This document shows positions 42,028 through 51,386 of a stretch of DNA of 64,000 nt, piece by piece. The first letter of the stretch is position 1; the number at the start of each line of letters is the position of its first letter. Source of the DNA: UBA935 sp031556725 (lineage in GTDB: Bacteria; Bacillota; Clostridia; Lachnospirales; Lachnospiraceae). Below the pieces are notes generated by a model. It made no database searches. It was not told the origin of the DNA and saw only the letters and a program-made list of their open reading frames with translations. The stretch covers positions 1-64,000 of the forward strand of contig JAVBSL010000033.1 in the NCBI GenBank assembly GCA_031556725.1. Direction: 5' to 3'. The position numbers and the translations under genes are program-made.

Positions 42028-42960
42028 ATGAAGGTTATTTATATGGGAACACCGGAGTTTGCGGTAGGTCCTTTGGAAGCAATTTTAGAAGCCGGTCATG
42101 AAGTGTGTGCGGTGGTTACCCAGCCGGACAAGCAGAAGGGCAGAGGCAAGGAAGTAAAATGTTCACCGGTAAAAGAATGTGCTCTGGCACATCATATTCC
42201 GGTTTTACAGCCGCCTAAGATCAGAGTAGCGGAAGCTGTGGAAGAATTGCGGGAATTTGGTGCTGATATTTTTGTGGTTGCGGCGTTTGGGCAGATATTG
42301 TCGGAAGAGATATTACAGATGCCACCTTACGGATGTATCAATATCCATGCTTCGCTGTTACCTAAATACCGTGGAGCTGCCCCTATTCAGCGGGCTATCA
42401 TAGATGGAGAAACCGAAACAGGTGTGACAGTCATGCAGATGGAGAAGGGAATAGATACCGGAGACATGCTGCTGAAATGTGTAGTGCCCATTACGGAAAC
42501 CGAAACTGGGGATTCCCTTCATGATAAATTGAGTACAGCCGGTGCCAGGCTGGTGGTTGAGGCACTTGAGCAACTTGCGGCAGGGAGCATTATCCCGGAA
42601 AAACAAAAAGAGGAGGAGTCCTGCCATGCCTCCATGCTGTCTAAGGAAGAAGGCCGGATCAAATGGGAAATGCCGGCTGAGCAAATTGAAAGATTAGTAC
42701 GGGGATTAAACTCATGGCCCAGCGCGTATACTTCTTATAAGGGGAAAACTCTGAAAGTATGGGAAGCATCGGTTGTGCCGGAGGTTCACGGAGAACCGGG
42801 GGAGATCGTGGAAGTAACGAAGGATACCATTCTGATAGCAACCGGAGAAGACGGTCTGCAGATTAAGGAATTACAGATAGAAGGCAAAAAAAGAATGCCG
42901 GTAAAGGATTTTTTACTGGGATATAAGGTGTCTGCCGGAGAAAAATTTGAAAAGGCATAG
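42028..42960 (+). CDS. fmt: Methionyl-tRNA formyltransferase
   Basis: GTPEFAVGPL at the start, SLLPKYRGAAPIQRAI as the catalytic/folate segment and ETGVTVMQMEKGIDTGDM are the family signatures, and the C-terminal tRNA-binding domain contains LVRGLNSWPSAYT. It formylates initiator Met-tRNA using 10-formyl-THF. The 310-residue length is standard, AGGAG precedes the start, and def lies 14 bases upstream. Confidence 0.97.
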   Translation: MKVIYMGTPEFAVGPLEAILEAGHEVCAVVTQPDKQKGRGKEVKCSPVKECALAHHIPVLQPPKIRVAEAVEELREFGADIFVVAAFGQILSEEILQMPPYGCINIHASLLPKYRGAAPIQRAIIDGETETGVTVMQMEKGIDTGDMLLKCVVPITETETGDSLHDKLSTAGARLVVEALEQLAAGSIIPEKQKEEESCHASMLSKEEGRIKWEMPAEQIERLVRGLNSWPSAYTSYKGKTLKVWEASVVPEVHGEPGEIVEVTKDTILIATGEDGLQIKELQIEGKKRMPVKDFLLGYKVSAGEKFEKA

Positions 42961-42981
42961 CGATAAACAGGAGGATAGATT

Positions 42982-43707
42982 ATGTACGGATATTATATGG
43001 ACCCCACTTATATTTTTGTGATTATCGGAGCGCTGCTTTGTATCGCGGCCAGCTCTTATGTTAAGAGTACTTTTAATAAATATGCCAGGGTCAGAAGCCG
43101 TACCGGAATTACCGGTGCGGAAGCGGCCGAGAAAATATTAGCCAGAGCCGGAATCAGAGATGTCAGCGTCCAGCATGTAAAGGGTGATTTGACCGATCAT
43201 TACGATCCCGTTAAAAAGGTTCTCAGACTGTCCGATTCGGTATACGATTCCAATTCGGTAGCCGCTATCGGGGTAGCCGCTCATGAGTGCGGGCATGCCA
43301 TGCAGCACCAAAAGGGATATTTACCGCTAAAGTTTCGTTCGGCATTGGTGCCGGCAGCTAATCTTGGATCAAAGCTGGGACTGCCGATTGTCTTTTTGGG
43401 ATTAATACTGGGCCTTAATTTTTCCATACCGGGGATGAATATGACCATATCATTGATTGATATCGGTATTTGGATATTTGCCATAGCCGTAATTTTTCAA
43501 GTTATAACCCTGCCGGTGGAGTTCAATGCCTCTAATCGGGCCCTGCATGCGTTAGGGGATTACGGAGTATTAGGCAGTGATGAGGTGGAAGACTGCCGGC
43601 ATGTTCTAGGTGCCGCAGCCTTAACCTATGTAGCCGCCGCCGCTTCATCTATATTACAGCTCCTGCGGCTGGTAATACTGTCCGGAAACCGAAAACGCAG
43701 GGATTAA
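42982..43707 (+). CDS. Membrane zinc metallopeptidase (YugP family)
   Basis: The zinc motif HECGHAMQH begins at H101, giving the HExxH site, with hydrophobic segments before (residues about 9-27) and after it (about 130-175 and near the C-terminus). FNASNRALHAL carries the further family-conserved residues. It is a membrane-bound peptidase of unknown substrate that is commonly encoded beside fmt and rsmB in Firmicutes. AGGAGG-like GGAGGA precedes the start. Confidence 0.9.
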   Translation: MYGYYMDPTYIFVIIGALLCIAASSYVKSTFNKYARVRSRTGITGAEAAEKILARAGIRDVSVQHVKGDLTDHYDPVKKVLRLSDSVYDSNSVAAIGVAAHECGHAMQHQKGYLPLKFRSALVPAANLGSKLGLPIVFLGLILGLNFSIPGMNMTISLIDIGIWIFAIAVIFQVITLPVEFNASNRALHALGDYGVLGSDEVEDCRHVLGAAALTYVAAAASSILQLLRLVILSGNRKRRD

Positions 43708-43729
43708 TGTGAAAAATAAATTTTTAACA

Positions 43730-43790
43730 GCAGAATTTATTCTGCTTGCAAATATTGGGCCTTCGGCTCAAAGTTTGCAGGTATTGGAGG
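43730..43790 (+). other. Structured leader before rsmB
   Basis: Two hairpins sit in the 91 bases before rsmB: GCAGAAT/ATTCTGC at 43730-43745, and TTGGGCC-TTC-GGCTCAA within an outer TTGCAAA/TTTGCAG pairing. No T-run follows, so this is not a terminator. The second lies just before the ribosome binding site. Confidence 0.45.
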
Positions 43791-43798
43791 TGTTCTAA

Positions 43799-45127
43799 TT
43801 GAAGGAAAATACACGCGAATTGGTTTTAAATATGCTGTTAGCCATTACCGAAGAAAACGAATTCAGCCATATTTTAATCAGAGATGTGCTGAATAAGTAT
43901 AATTATTGGGAAAGCAAAGATAAGAACTTCGTAAAAAGACTGACCGAAGGTACTTTGGAGAGAATGATTCAGATTGATTATGTTTTAAACAAATTTTCCA
44001 AAGTACCGGTAAATAAAATGAAATCCCTGATCAGGAACTTATTGCGGATGAGCGTTTATCAGATTTTGTTCATGGACGGAGTGCCGGACAGTGCAGCCTG
44101 TAACGAAGCCGTTAAGTTAGCCGGAAAGAGAGGCTTTCGCAATCTGCAGGGATATGTCAACGGGGTGCTGCGGAATATTGTAAGACAGAAAGAGGAGATT
44201 GGGTGGCCGGATAAGAAGCGGGAACCCCTTCGGTATCTGTCGGTTCTTTATTCCATGCCGGAGTGGCTGGTGCAAAAATGGCTGGATGAATTAGGAAAAG
44301 AAACCACGGAATCAATCCTTGCGGGCATGCTGTCGATTCGTCCGGTTACGGTCCGGTTAAGAAGCGATTTAAATGAAGAACAAGTGGAAAACTGGCTGAA
44401 AGAACTGGAAGCGACAGGAGTGAAGGCTGAAGTTCACCCCTATCTTTCTTATGCCTATGAACTACATAATGTATCAGGAGTACAAAACCTCCCCGGCTTT
44501 TCCGATGGGATATTTATGGTGCAGGATGTGAGTTCCATGCTGGTGACGGAAGCGGCCGGAATAAAGCCCGGAGACTTTTTGCTGGATGTATGTGCGGCCC
44601 CGGGCGGAAAGACCCTCCATAGTGCGGAAAGAGCAGCAAAGGTACAGGCCAGGGACCTAAGCGTCTCCAAAACAGATTATATCAGAGAAAATGTTGCCAG
44701 AATGAAGGCTGGCAATGTGGAAGTAGAAGAGCACGATGCCCGCATAAAGGATAAAACCATGATCGGAAAGGCGGATGTTTTGTTTGCGGATCTTCCCTGT
44801 TCAGGCTTGGGAATTATCGGTAAGAAACGGGATATTAAGAATAAGATAACCGCAGCGGATTTAGAAACGGTTGCAGAATTACAGCGGGAGATTTTGTCAG
44901 TTGTCTGGGAGTATGTTAAACCGGGCGGAACGCTGATTTACAGTACCTGTACCATAAACAGGACCGAGAATGAAGAAATGATGGAATGGTTTACCGGGCA
45001 GTTTCCTTTTCAAACGGAGGCTTTTGAGAGAGCCCCAGGCGGCATGTTGCAGCTGTTGCCCGGAAAGGATCCTACGGACGGCTTTTTTATATGTCGTTTG
45101 CGGCGCATAGATGGAGCGGATTCATGA
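43799..45127 (+). CDS. rsmB: 16S rRNA (cytosine-967 C5) methyltransferase
   Basis: An N-terminal NusB-like RNA-binding domain (with NAAVKLA-type helix segment ACNEAVKLAGKRGFRN) is followed by the SAM-dependent methyltransferase with LDVCAAPGGKT, the DLPCSGLGIIGKK motif with catalytic Cys, and YSTCTINRTENEE with the second Cys. It methylates C967 of 16S rRNA. The start is TTG with GGAGGTG six bases upstream. Its stop overlaps the rlmN start by four bases. Confidence 0.96.
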   Translation: MKENTRELVLNMLLAITEENEFSHILIRDVLNKYNYWESKDKNFVKRLTEGTLERMIQIDYVLNKFSKVPVNKMKSLIRNLLRMSVYQILFMDGVPDSAACNEAVKLAGKRGFRNLQGYVNGVLRNIVRQKEEIGWPDKKREPLRYLSVLYSMPEWLVQKWLDELGKETTESILAGMLSIRPVTVRLRSDLNEEQVENWLKELEATGVKAEVHPYLSYAYELHNVSGVQNLPGFSDGIFMVQDVSSMLVTEAAGIKPGDFLLDVCAAPGGKTLHSAERAAKVQARDLSVSKTDYIRENVARMKAGNVEVEEHDARIKDKTMIGKADVLFADLPCSGLGIIGKKRDIKNKITAADLETVAELQREILSVVWEYVKPGGTLIYSTCTINRTENEEMMEWFTGQFPFQTEAFERAPGGMLQLLPGKDPTDGFFICRLRRIDGADS

Positions 45128-46191
45128 TAGATATTAAGTCCATGACTTTGGAAGAATTAAAAGCTGATATGGCGGCATTGGGTGAAAAGCCTTTTCGCGG
45201 AAAACAAATTTATGAATGGATGCATGTGAAGCTGGCAGAAGGATTCGGGGAAATGAGCAACATTTCCGAGGGACTGCGCCGGCGTTGTCAGGAACGCTAT
45301 GATTATACGCTGCTTAAGCAGGTAAGGGTACAGGAATCGGCAAGCGACGGTACCAGGAAGCTTTTATTTGCTTTGGCGGATGGTAACCTGGTGGAAAGCG
45401 TCTGGATGAAATATAAGCATGGCAATTCCGTGTGCATTTCTTCCCAGGTGGGATGCCGCATGGGCTGCGTCTTTTGTGCTTCCACCCTGGATGGGCTGGA
45501 ACGCTCCCTGACAGCAGGTGAGATGTTAGAACAGATATATGCCATAACCAGATATACGGAAGAGCGGGTTTCAAATGTTGTGGTTATGGGAATGGGTGAA
45601 CCGTTAGATAATTATGATAATCTGCTTCGCTTTCTGCTCCTGCTGACCGATGAAAACGGATTACACATCAGCCAGAGAAATATTACCGTTTCCACCTGTG
45701 GGATTGTGCCAAAAATATATCAATTGGCGGAAGAGGATCTGCAAATAACCCTGGCTTTATCTCTTCATGCTGCCACTGATGAAAAGCGCGCCAGATTAAT
45801 GCCTATAGCCAGAAAGTATCCCCTTAAGGAAGTGATGGAAGCCTGTGCATATTATTTTGAAAAAACCGGCAGGCGACTGACCTTTGAATACAGTTTAGTG
45901 GGCAATATTAACGATAGTAGCGAAGATGCAAGGGAACTTGCCGAACTGGTCGGCCACCTAAACTGTCATGTTAATTTAATTCCGGTAAACCCTATAAAAG
46001 AGCGGGATTTCACAGCGTCGGATGGAAAAAAAGTGCAGGAATTTAAAAATAAACTTGAAAAATACAGAATTAATGTTACTATTAGAAGGGAAATGGGAAG
46101 AGATATAGACGGCGCTTGCGGACAGCTTCGAAGGAAGACTGATGAGCAAATGCGGAGGGAGGCACACCAATGCTTGAGTCAGTTTCTTTGA
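45124..46191 (+). CDS. rlmN: 23S rRNA (adenine-2503 C2) methyltransferase, radical SAM
   Basis: The radical-SAM cluster motif is C111-x3-C115-x2-C118 in GCRMGCVFC. GMGEPLDNY, LSLHA and the late MGRDIDGACGQL, with the C-terminal methyl-carrying Cys, are family landmarks. It methylates A2503 in 23S rRNA and some tRNAs. The frame is open to 45091, but the ATG at 45124, overlapping the rsmB stop, is the coupled and family-consistent start. Its end overlaps the PP2C gene by 22 bases. Confidence 0.97.
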   Translation: MIDIKSMTLEELKADMAALGEKPFRGKQIYEWMHVKLAEGFGEMSNISEGLRRRCQERYDYTLLKQVRVQESASDGTRKLLFALADGNLVESVWMKYKHGNSVCISSQVGCRMGCVFCASTLDGLERSLTAGEMLEQIYAITRYTEERVSNVVVMGMGEPLDNYDNLLRFLLLLTDENGLHISQRNITVSTCGIVPKIYQLAEEDLQITLALSLHAATDEKRARLMPIARKYPLKEVMEACAYYFEKTGRRLTFEYSLVGNINDSSEDARELAELVGHLNCHVNLIPVNPIKERDFTASDGKKVQEFKNKLEKYRINVTIRREMGRDIDGACGQLRRKTDEQMRREAHQCLSQFL

Positions 46192-46922
46192 CTGATATTG
46201 GAAAAAAAAGAAAACTAAATCAGGACTTTGTGTATACATCACAAGAAAATATAGGTAATCTTCCTAATGTTTTTATTGTTGCGGACGGCATGGGCGGACA
46301 TAATGCAGGTGATTTTGCGTCCAGATGTACGGTTGAAAAGATGATTGCGGAGATTGAAGAGTCTTTTGAAAAGAATCCCATTCGGATTTTAGATAAGGCA
46401 ATTCAGGCGGCCAATACGGACATCCGTAAACGGGCAGAAGCTGATGAAGAACTGTACGGTATGGGAACCACGGTGGTAGCGGCTACCTGTATGGGAAAAT
46501 ATCTGCAGATTGCCAACGTGGGAGACAGCCGGCTTTATATCGCCAACGGAGAAAGCGGGACTATCAGGCAGATTACCAAAGATCATTCACTGGTGGAGGA
46601 AATGGTGCGGATGGGTGGCCTGGATAAAGAAGTGGCCAAAAACCATCCCGACAAACATATCATTACCAGAGCGATAGGAGCCAAAGACACCGTGGCGGTA
46701 GACTTTTTTAATGAAGAACTGGTTTCCGGTGATATTGTATTGCTTTGTTCGGATGGATTAAGCAATATGCTGGAAGATGAAGAGATTGGCAGAATACTCT
46801 ACGAAAAAGGAAGTTTGGTGAACAGGGCGGAGGAATTGGTAAAGGCGGCCAATGACAATGGTGGAAGAGACAATATTGCAGTCATCATCATTGATCCATT
46901 TGCAGAGGAAGATAGGAGCTAA
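46170..46922 (+). CDS. PP2C-family protein serine/threonine phosphatase
   Basis: Metal-coordinating motifs are in DIGKKRKLNQD, VADGMGGHNAGD, CSDGLSNM and GRDNIAVII, the pattern of PrpC/Stp1. It dephosphorylates targets of the PASTA kinase encoded seven bases downstream. The 250-residue length is normal. GGGAGG is eight bases before the ATG, inside the end of rlmN, so rRNA modification and Ser/Thr signalling genes are joined in one transcript. Confidence 0.96.
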   Translation: MLESVSLTDIGKKRKLNQDFVYTSQENIGNLPNVFIVADGMGGHNAGDFASRCTVEKMIAEIEESFEKNPIRILDKAIQAANTDIRKRAEADEELYGMGTTVVAATCMGKYLQIANVGDSRLYIANGESGTIRQITKDHSLVEEMVRMGGLDKEVAKNHPDKHIITRAIGAKDTVAVDFFNEELVSGDIVLLCSDGLSNMLEDEEIGRILYEKGSLVNRAEELVKAANDNGGRDNIAVIIIDPFAEEDRS

Positions 46923-46928
46923 GGGTTC

Positions 46929-49082
46929 ATGATAAAAATAGGAATGATAATCGGAGATCGGTATGAGATATTGGAGAAAATCGGTACGGGCGGTATGTCC
47001 GATGTTTATAAAGCTAAATGCCATAAGCTGAACCGTTTTGTCGCAGTCAAGGTATTGAAGCAGGAATTCAGTGAAAACGCTAATTTTGTTTCTAAATTCA
47101 GAATAGAAGCACAGGCCGCCGCCGGCTTAAGCCATCCCAACATTGTGAATGTGTACGATGTAGGGGAAGGAAACGGCATTTATTATATTGTTATGGAACT
47201 GGTTGAAGGGATTACCCTCAAAAAATATATTGAAAAAAAAGCAAGACTCTCCGTGAAAGAGGCAGTTACCATTGCCATTCAGGTATGTATGGGCATTGAG
47301 GCCGCCCATAATAATCATATTATCCATCGGGATATCAAGCCTCAGAATATCATTATTTCCAAAGAAGGAAAAGTTAAAGTGACGGATTTCGGCATTGCCA
47401 AGGCCGCCACCAGCAATACCATTACGTCCAATGTAATGGGATCGGTGCATTATACCTCTCCGGAACAGGCCAGAGGTGGTTTTTCCGATGCCAAAAGTGA
47501 TATTTATTCTTTGGGAATTACATTATTTGAAATGCTTACCGGCAGGGTGGCATTTAACGGTGAAACAACAGTGGCAATTGCCATTAAACATATTCAGGAA
47601 GAAATGCCTTCGCCAAGGGACTACGTATCGGAAATACCGGTCAGTGTGGAGCAGATTGTTTTTAAGTGCTGTCAAAAAAGCCCGGACAGACGGTATCAGT
47701 CCATGGGTGAATTGATTACCGATTTGAAGAAATCCCTGATGAACCCAGATGAAGATTTTGTGAAGCTGGTTGATCCTGATGAAGAAGCGTCCACCAGAGC
47801 AATTTCCCATATGGAGATGGCTCAGATAAAAGCAGCCAGAAGCAGAAATGCGTATGAGGAAGAACTCCCATATGAGGACGCCCAATATGAATATTCTCAT
47901 TACGAGGATGAGGAACCGGAATACTACGAAGATGATTACTATTCTTATGAAGAAAATGATGAAGATTATGACGATGAAGAAAATGATGACTATGACCCCA
48001 AGATGGAAAAGGTCACCACGGTATTAGCGATTGTTGCCGCTGTCCTGATTGGATGTATCGTGATATTCCTTGTGGGAAGGGCTTTCGGTTTGTTCCAGTT
48101 TGGCCTTTTTGACAAAAAAGAAGCTACGGAAGAAGTGACTGAAGAAGCAGAAAAAGTAGAGATGGTCAAAGTGGTAGGGATGAAGCTGGAGGAAGCAAAA
48201 GTTACCTTGATCGGTATCGGCTTAACTCCGGAAATCGAGTATAAAGAAAGTGCCGAATATGAAAGCGGTATTGTTATGAAAGCTTCTGTAGAGCAGGGTG
48301 AGATGGTGGACATCGGCAGCAACGTTATTCTGACGGTAAGTTCCGGCTCAGAAGGCGTTGAGGTTCCGGAGCTGGTGGGAAAAACTGAAGCAGAAGCAAC
48401 TTCAATCTTAGAGAAAAGCGGTTTTCGGGTCAATCGGACAGAAGGATATGATAAATTTATTAAACTTGGCAATGTATTAAGCCAGGATCCGGCATCAGGC
48501 AGTAAGGCACCGGCAGGTACCACCGTAACCATTAAAATTAGCCTTGGAACAGAAGACACCAAGATTCCTATGCCCAATCTGATTGGACAGACGGAGATGG
48601 ACGCCATGGTAATCTTGCAGGAAGCAGGCCTGGAAATGGGCAGTGTTACCGAAACCACTAACGCTGATCCGGCACTTTCGGGATTGGTATGCTATCAGGC
48701 ATATTCCGTGGGTGATTATGTGGAAAAAGGAACAGTTGTAGACTTACAGGTCAGTATCGGGCCGGCAGAGGCATTATATAGCTATAGCGGAAGTATCAGC
48801 GGACCCACAGCACAGGAAGATGCTTACTATAAAGAGGGAACATCGGTAACCGTGACACTTACTGCGGCAGATGGCACCCAGTTATTGTCTACCCAGACAA
48901 CATCCTTCCCGATACCGGTAAACTTTACGAATATAAAGGCTTCCACCGGAACAATACTGTTTCAGTATATAAATACCAGAGAAGCTCAGACCATTACCCG
49001 TGATGACGGTACGGTTGAAACCATCGAAGGAACTATTGAAAGCAAAGAAGTACGCAGGGAAATCGCATTTACAGCACAATAA
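46929..49082 (+). CDS. PASTA-domain serine/threonine protein kinase (PrkC/PknB type)
   Basis: The kinase domain occupies residues 1-275 with the glycine loop IGTGGMSDVYK, ATP-anchoring K41 in VAVK, catalytic HRDIKPQN near 132-139 and TDFGIAKA. A highly acidic, tyrosine-rich stretch at about 300-357 leads to one transmembrane segment near 365-390. Three extracellular PASTA repeats follow, then a C-terminal domain of about 120 residues. PASTA domains sense muropeptides or lipid II, so the kinase reports on wall synthesis. It pairs with the PP2C gene upstream. Confidence 0.96.
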   Translation: MIKIGMIIGDRYEILEKIGTGGMSDVYKAKCHKLNRFVAVKVLKQEFSENANFVSKFRIEAQAAAGLSHPNIVNVYDVGEGNGIYYIVMELVEGITLKKYIEKKARLSVKEAVTIAIQVCMGIEAAHNNHIIHRDIKPQNIIISKEGKVKVTDFGIAKAATSNTITSNVMGSVHYTSPEQARGGFSDAKSDIYSLGITLFEMLTGRVAFNGETTVAIAIKHIQEEMPSPRDYVSEIPVSVEQIVFKCCQKSPDRRYQSMGELITDLKKSLMNPDEDFVKLVDPDEEASTRAISHMEMAQIKAARSRNAYEEELPYEDAQYEYSHYEDEEPEYYEDDYYSYEENDEDYDDEENDDYDPKMEKVTTVLAIVAAVLIGCIVIFLVGRAFGLFQFGLFDKKEATEEVTEEAEKVEMVKVVGMKLEEAKVTLIGIGLTPEIEYKESAEYESGIVMKASVEQGEMVDIGSNVILTVSSGSEGVEVPELVGKTEAEATSILEKSGFRVNRTEGYDKFIKLGNVLSQDPASGSKAPAGTTVTIKISLGTEDTKIPMPNLIGQTEMDAMVILQEAGLEMGSVTETTNADPALSGLVCYQAYSVGDYVEKGTVVDLQVSIGPAEALYSYSGSISGPTAQEDAYYKEGTSVTVTLTAADGTQLLSTQTTSFPIPVNFTNIKASTGTILFQYINTREAQTITRDDGTVETIEGTIESKEVRREIAFTAQ

Positions 49083-49094
49083 TAAGGGAATTGT

Positions 49095-49976
49095 ATGCAG
49101 GGAAAGATAATCAAAGGAATTGCAGGATTTTACTATATTTACGTCGAGGATGATCAAAAAATCTATGAATGCAAGGCCAAGGGTATTTTTCGGAAAGACG
49201 GAATCAAACCCCTGGTAGGAGATGACGTGCTGCTAGATATTGTGGAGGCAGACAGCAGGATCGGTAATGTAACTGAGATTCTGCCCAGAAAGAGCACCCT
49301 GATTCGTCCAGCGGTGGCCAACGTTGATCAGGCCATGATTATTTTTGCCATTGTGAAGCCGGACCCCAACTATAATCTATTGGATCGTTTTCTGGTAACC
49401 ATGGAAAAGCAACAGCTCCCCTGTATTATTTGTTTTAACAAAAAAGATATTGCTACAAAAGAAGAACAGGAAGAACTTCGAAAAAGTTATGAGACCTGCG
49501 GATTTACAGTGCTCTTTGTGAGTGCTGAGGAAAATCAGGGGATGGATGAGGTTCGTCTGCTTTTAAAGGGCAAAACCACGGTGGTGGCCGGCCCCAGCGG
49601 TGTGGGCAAATCCACGATGATTAACTGTCTGTGTCCGGAAGCTCATATGGAAACCGCCGAAATCAGCAGAAAAATCGAACGGGGTAAACACACCACCAGA
49701 CACACGGAAATATTCGCCATGGGCGAAAGCACGTATATTATGGATACTCCGGGCTTTACTTCCCTGACCCTGGGGAAAATGGATAAAGAGGATCTGAAAC
49801 ATTTTTATCCGGAATTTACCCAATATGCCGATTACTGCAAGTTTGGTGAATGTGCCCATATCAGCGAACCGGTATGTGGTGTGAAAGAAGCCTTAGAACA
49901 GGAAAAAATCAGCCGCTTGCGTTATAATAACTACGTGAAACTGTATGAAGAATTAAAAGCAATTAAGAAATATTGA
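49095..49976 (+). CDS. rsgA: Ribosome small-subunit-dependent GTPase A
   Basis: An N-terminal OB fold precedes a circularly permuted GTPase whose motifs run G4 (FNKKD), G1 (GPSGVGKST near 165), G3 (DTPG). A C-terminal zinc site follows with YCKFGECAHISEPVCGV. It assists late 30S maturation. The gene lies 12 bases after the PASTA kinase, an arrangement well known in Firmicutes. rpe and thiN, which often follow it, are not here. Confidence 0.97.
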   Translation: MQGKIIKGIAGFYYIYVEDDQKIYECKAKGIFRKDGIKPLVGDDVLLDIVEADSRIGNVTEILPRKSTLIRPAVANVDQAMIIFAIVKPDPNYNLLDRFLVTMEKQQLPCIICFNKKDIATKEEQEELRKSYETCGFTVLFVSAEENQGMDEVRLLLKGKTTVVAGPSGVGKSTMINCLCPEAHMETAEISRKIERGKHTTRHTEIFAMGESTYIMDTPGFTSLTLGKMDKEDLKHFYPEFTQYADYCKFGECAHISEPVCGVKEALEQEKISRLRYNNYVKLYEELKAIKKY

Positions 49977-50020
49977 AAAAATATTGATAAGAATATTGAT
50001 ATGAATGGAGAATAATACAT

Positions 50021-51118
50021 ATGAAATTAGGCATCATCGGGCTCCCCAATGTGGGGAAAAGCACCCTCTTTAACTCGTTAACCAAAGCAGGGGCAGAATC
50101 AGCCAATTATCCTTTTTGTACCATCGATCCCAATGTGGGAATCGTAGCCGTGCCGGATAAACGGTTAAAACAGCTGGGAGAAATGTACGTTTCCAAGAAA
50201 GTGACACCGGCAGTTATTGAATTTGTCGATATTGCCGGACTGGTGAAAGGTGCTTCAAAAGGAGAAGGACTGGGAAATCAATTTCTTAGCAACATCAGGG
50301 AAGTAGATGCAATTGTTCATGTAGTACGTTGCTTTGAAGATGAAAATGTGGTACATGTTGACGGCAGTGTAGACCCCATCCGCGATATTGAAACCATTAA
50401 TCTGGAACTTATTTTCTCGGATTTGGAAATACTGGAGCGGAGAATTGCCAAAACCGGAAAAGCCGCCCGGATGGACAAGACTCTTGTTAAAGAAGCTGAG
50501 CTGCTTGAAAAGATCAAAGCACATCTGGAGGATGGAAAGCTGGCCAGGAGCTATGAAACGGATGATGAAGATGAAAAGGAATTGCTGGATTCTTACAATC
50601 TCCTTACCTATAAACCGGTTATTTTTGCAGCCAATGTAGCAGAGGATGACTTGGCTGATGACGGAGCAGGTAACGCTCAGGTTAAGAAGGTGCGTACCTT
50701 TGCGGCTGAGAATGAAAGCGAAGTTTTTGTTATCTGTGCCCAAATCGAGCAGGAAATAGCCGAACTGGATGATGATGAAAAAGCCATGTTCCTGGAGGAT
50801 CTCGGTTTATCCGAATCCGGATTGGAGAAACTGATTAAATCCAGCTATCATCTCCTGGGGTTGATGAGCTTCCTGACGGCCGGTGAGGATGAAACAAGAG
50901 CCTGGACTATTAAGATTGGAACCAAAGCACCACAGGCGGCAGGGAAGATTCATACGGATTTTGAACGTGGTTTTATCAAAGCTGAAGTAGTTAATTATAA
51001 AGATCTGCTGGTGCATGGTTCCCTATCCGCCGCCCGCGAAAAAGGTTTGGTGGGAATGGAAGGGAAAGAGTACGTAGTGAAGGACGGAGATGTAATTTTG
51101 TTCCGATTTAATGTGTAA
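50021..51118 (+). CDS. ychF: Redox-regulated ATPase/GTPase YchF
   Basis: The Obg-family P-loop GLPNVGKS is at residues 7-14, with G3 region DIAGLVKGASKGEG and the NVAEDD segment in place of a classical NKxD, which explains the ATP preference of this family. A coiled-coil insert and a C-terminal TGS domain (KAPQAAGKIHTDFERGF) complete the 365-residue protein. It binds ribosomes and is linked to oxidative stress responses. It ends before a strong terminator. Confidence 0.96.
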   Translation: MKLGIIGLPNVGKSTLFNSLTKAGAESANYPFCTIDPNVGIVAVPDKRLKQLGEMYVSKKVTPAVIEFVDIAGLVKGASKGEGLGNQFLSNIREVDAIVHVVRCFEDENVVHVDGSVDPIRDIETINLELIFSDLEILERRIAKTGKAARMDKTLVKEAELLEKIKAHLEDGKLARSYETDDEDEKELLDSYNLLTYKPVIFAANVAEDDLADDGAGNAQVKKVRTFAAENESEVFVICAQIEQEIAELDDDEKAMFLEDLGLSESGLEKLIKSSYHLLGLMSFLTAGEDETRAWTIKIGTKAPQAAGKIHTDFERGFIKAEVVNYKDLLVHGSLSAAREKGLVGMEGKEYVVKDGDVILFRFNV

Positions 51119-51183
51119 ACAATAAAACTATATATAGTGGCCGGGTGAATAGAAACCACTACATGTTGAAAAAGCTGATAAAA

Positions 51184-51220
51184 TGGCGCTTTGCGAGCAA
51201 TCGCAAGGCGCATTTTTTTT
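51184..51220 (+). terminator. Strong intrinsic terminator before the dcw cluster
   Basis: GCGCTTTGCGA pairs with TCGCAAGGCGC through one wobble around GCAA, followed by eight T (51213-51220). It insulates ychF from mraZ. Confidence 0.92.
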
Positions 51221-51261
51221 GAGAAAATGCTTGATTTTGCTTGCCAAAAATGCAAATATAG

Positions 51262-51313
51262 TATAAAATCAGTATAAAAGTGGTAAAAAGTGGAGAGAAG
51301 TGGTGGGAAGTGG
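51262..51313 (+). promoter_or_regulatory. mraZ promoter region with four MraZ-type operator repeats
   Basis: AGTGG occurs at 51279, 51289, 51299 and 51309, each exactly 10 bp from the next, with A-rich bases before each copy. Tandem repeats of this kind just upstream of mraZ are the known MraZ binding sites. They follow TATAAAAT at 51262-51269, a likely -10, so MraZ would bind at and just after the transcription start. The -35 is unclear. Confidence 0.75.
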
Positions 51314-51386
51314 TTAATTACTTCAGGAAACTGGTGGCAGACTACTTTGGTTGAACAGCAGGTAGAAGGACACGGGTGATACGCAG

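Noticed and set aside
47990..48658. 222-codon minus-strand frame
   Set aside because: It is the shadow of the PASTA repeats of the kinase gene; the repeats make the opposite strand open by chance.
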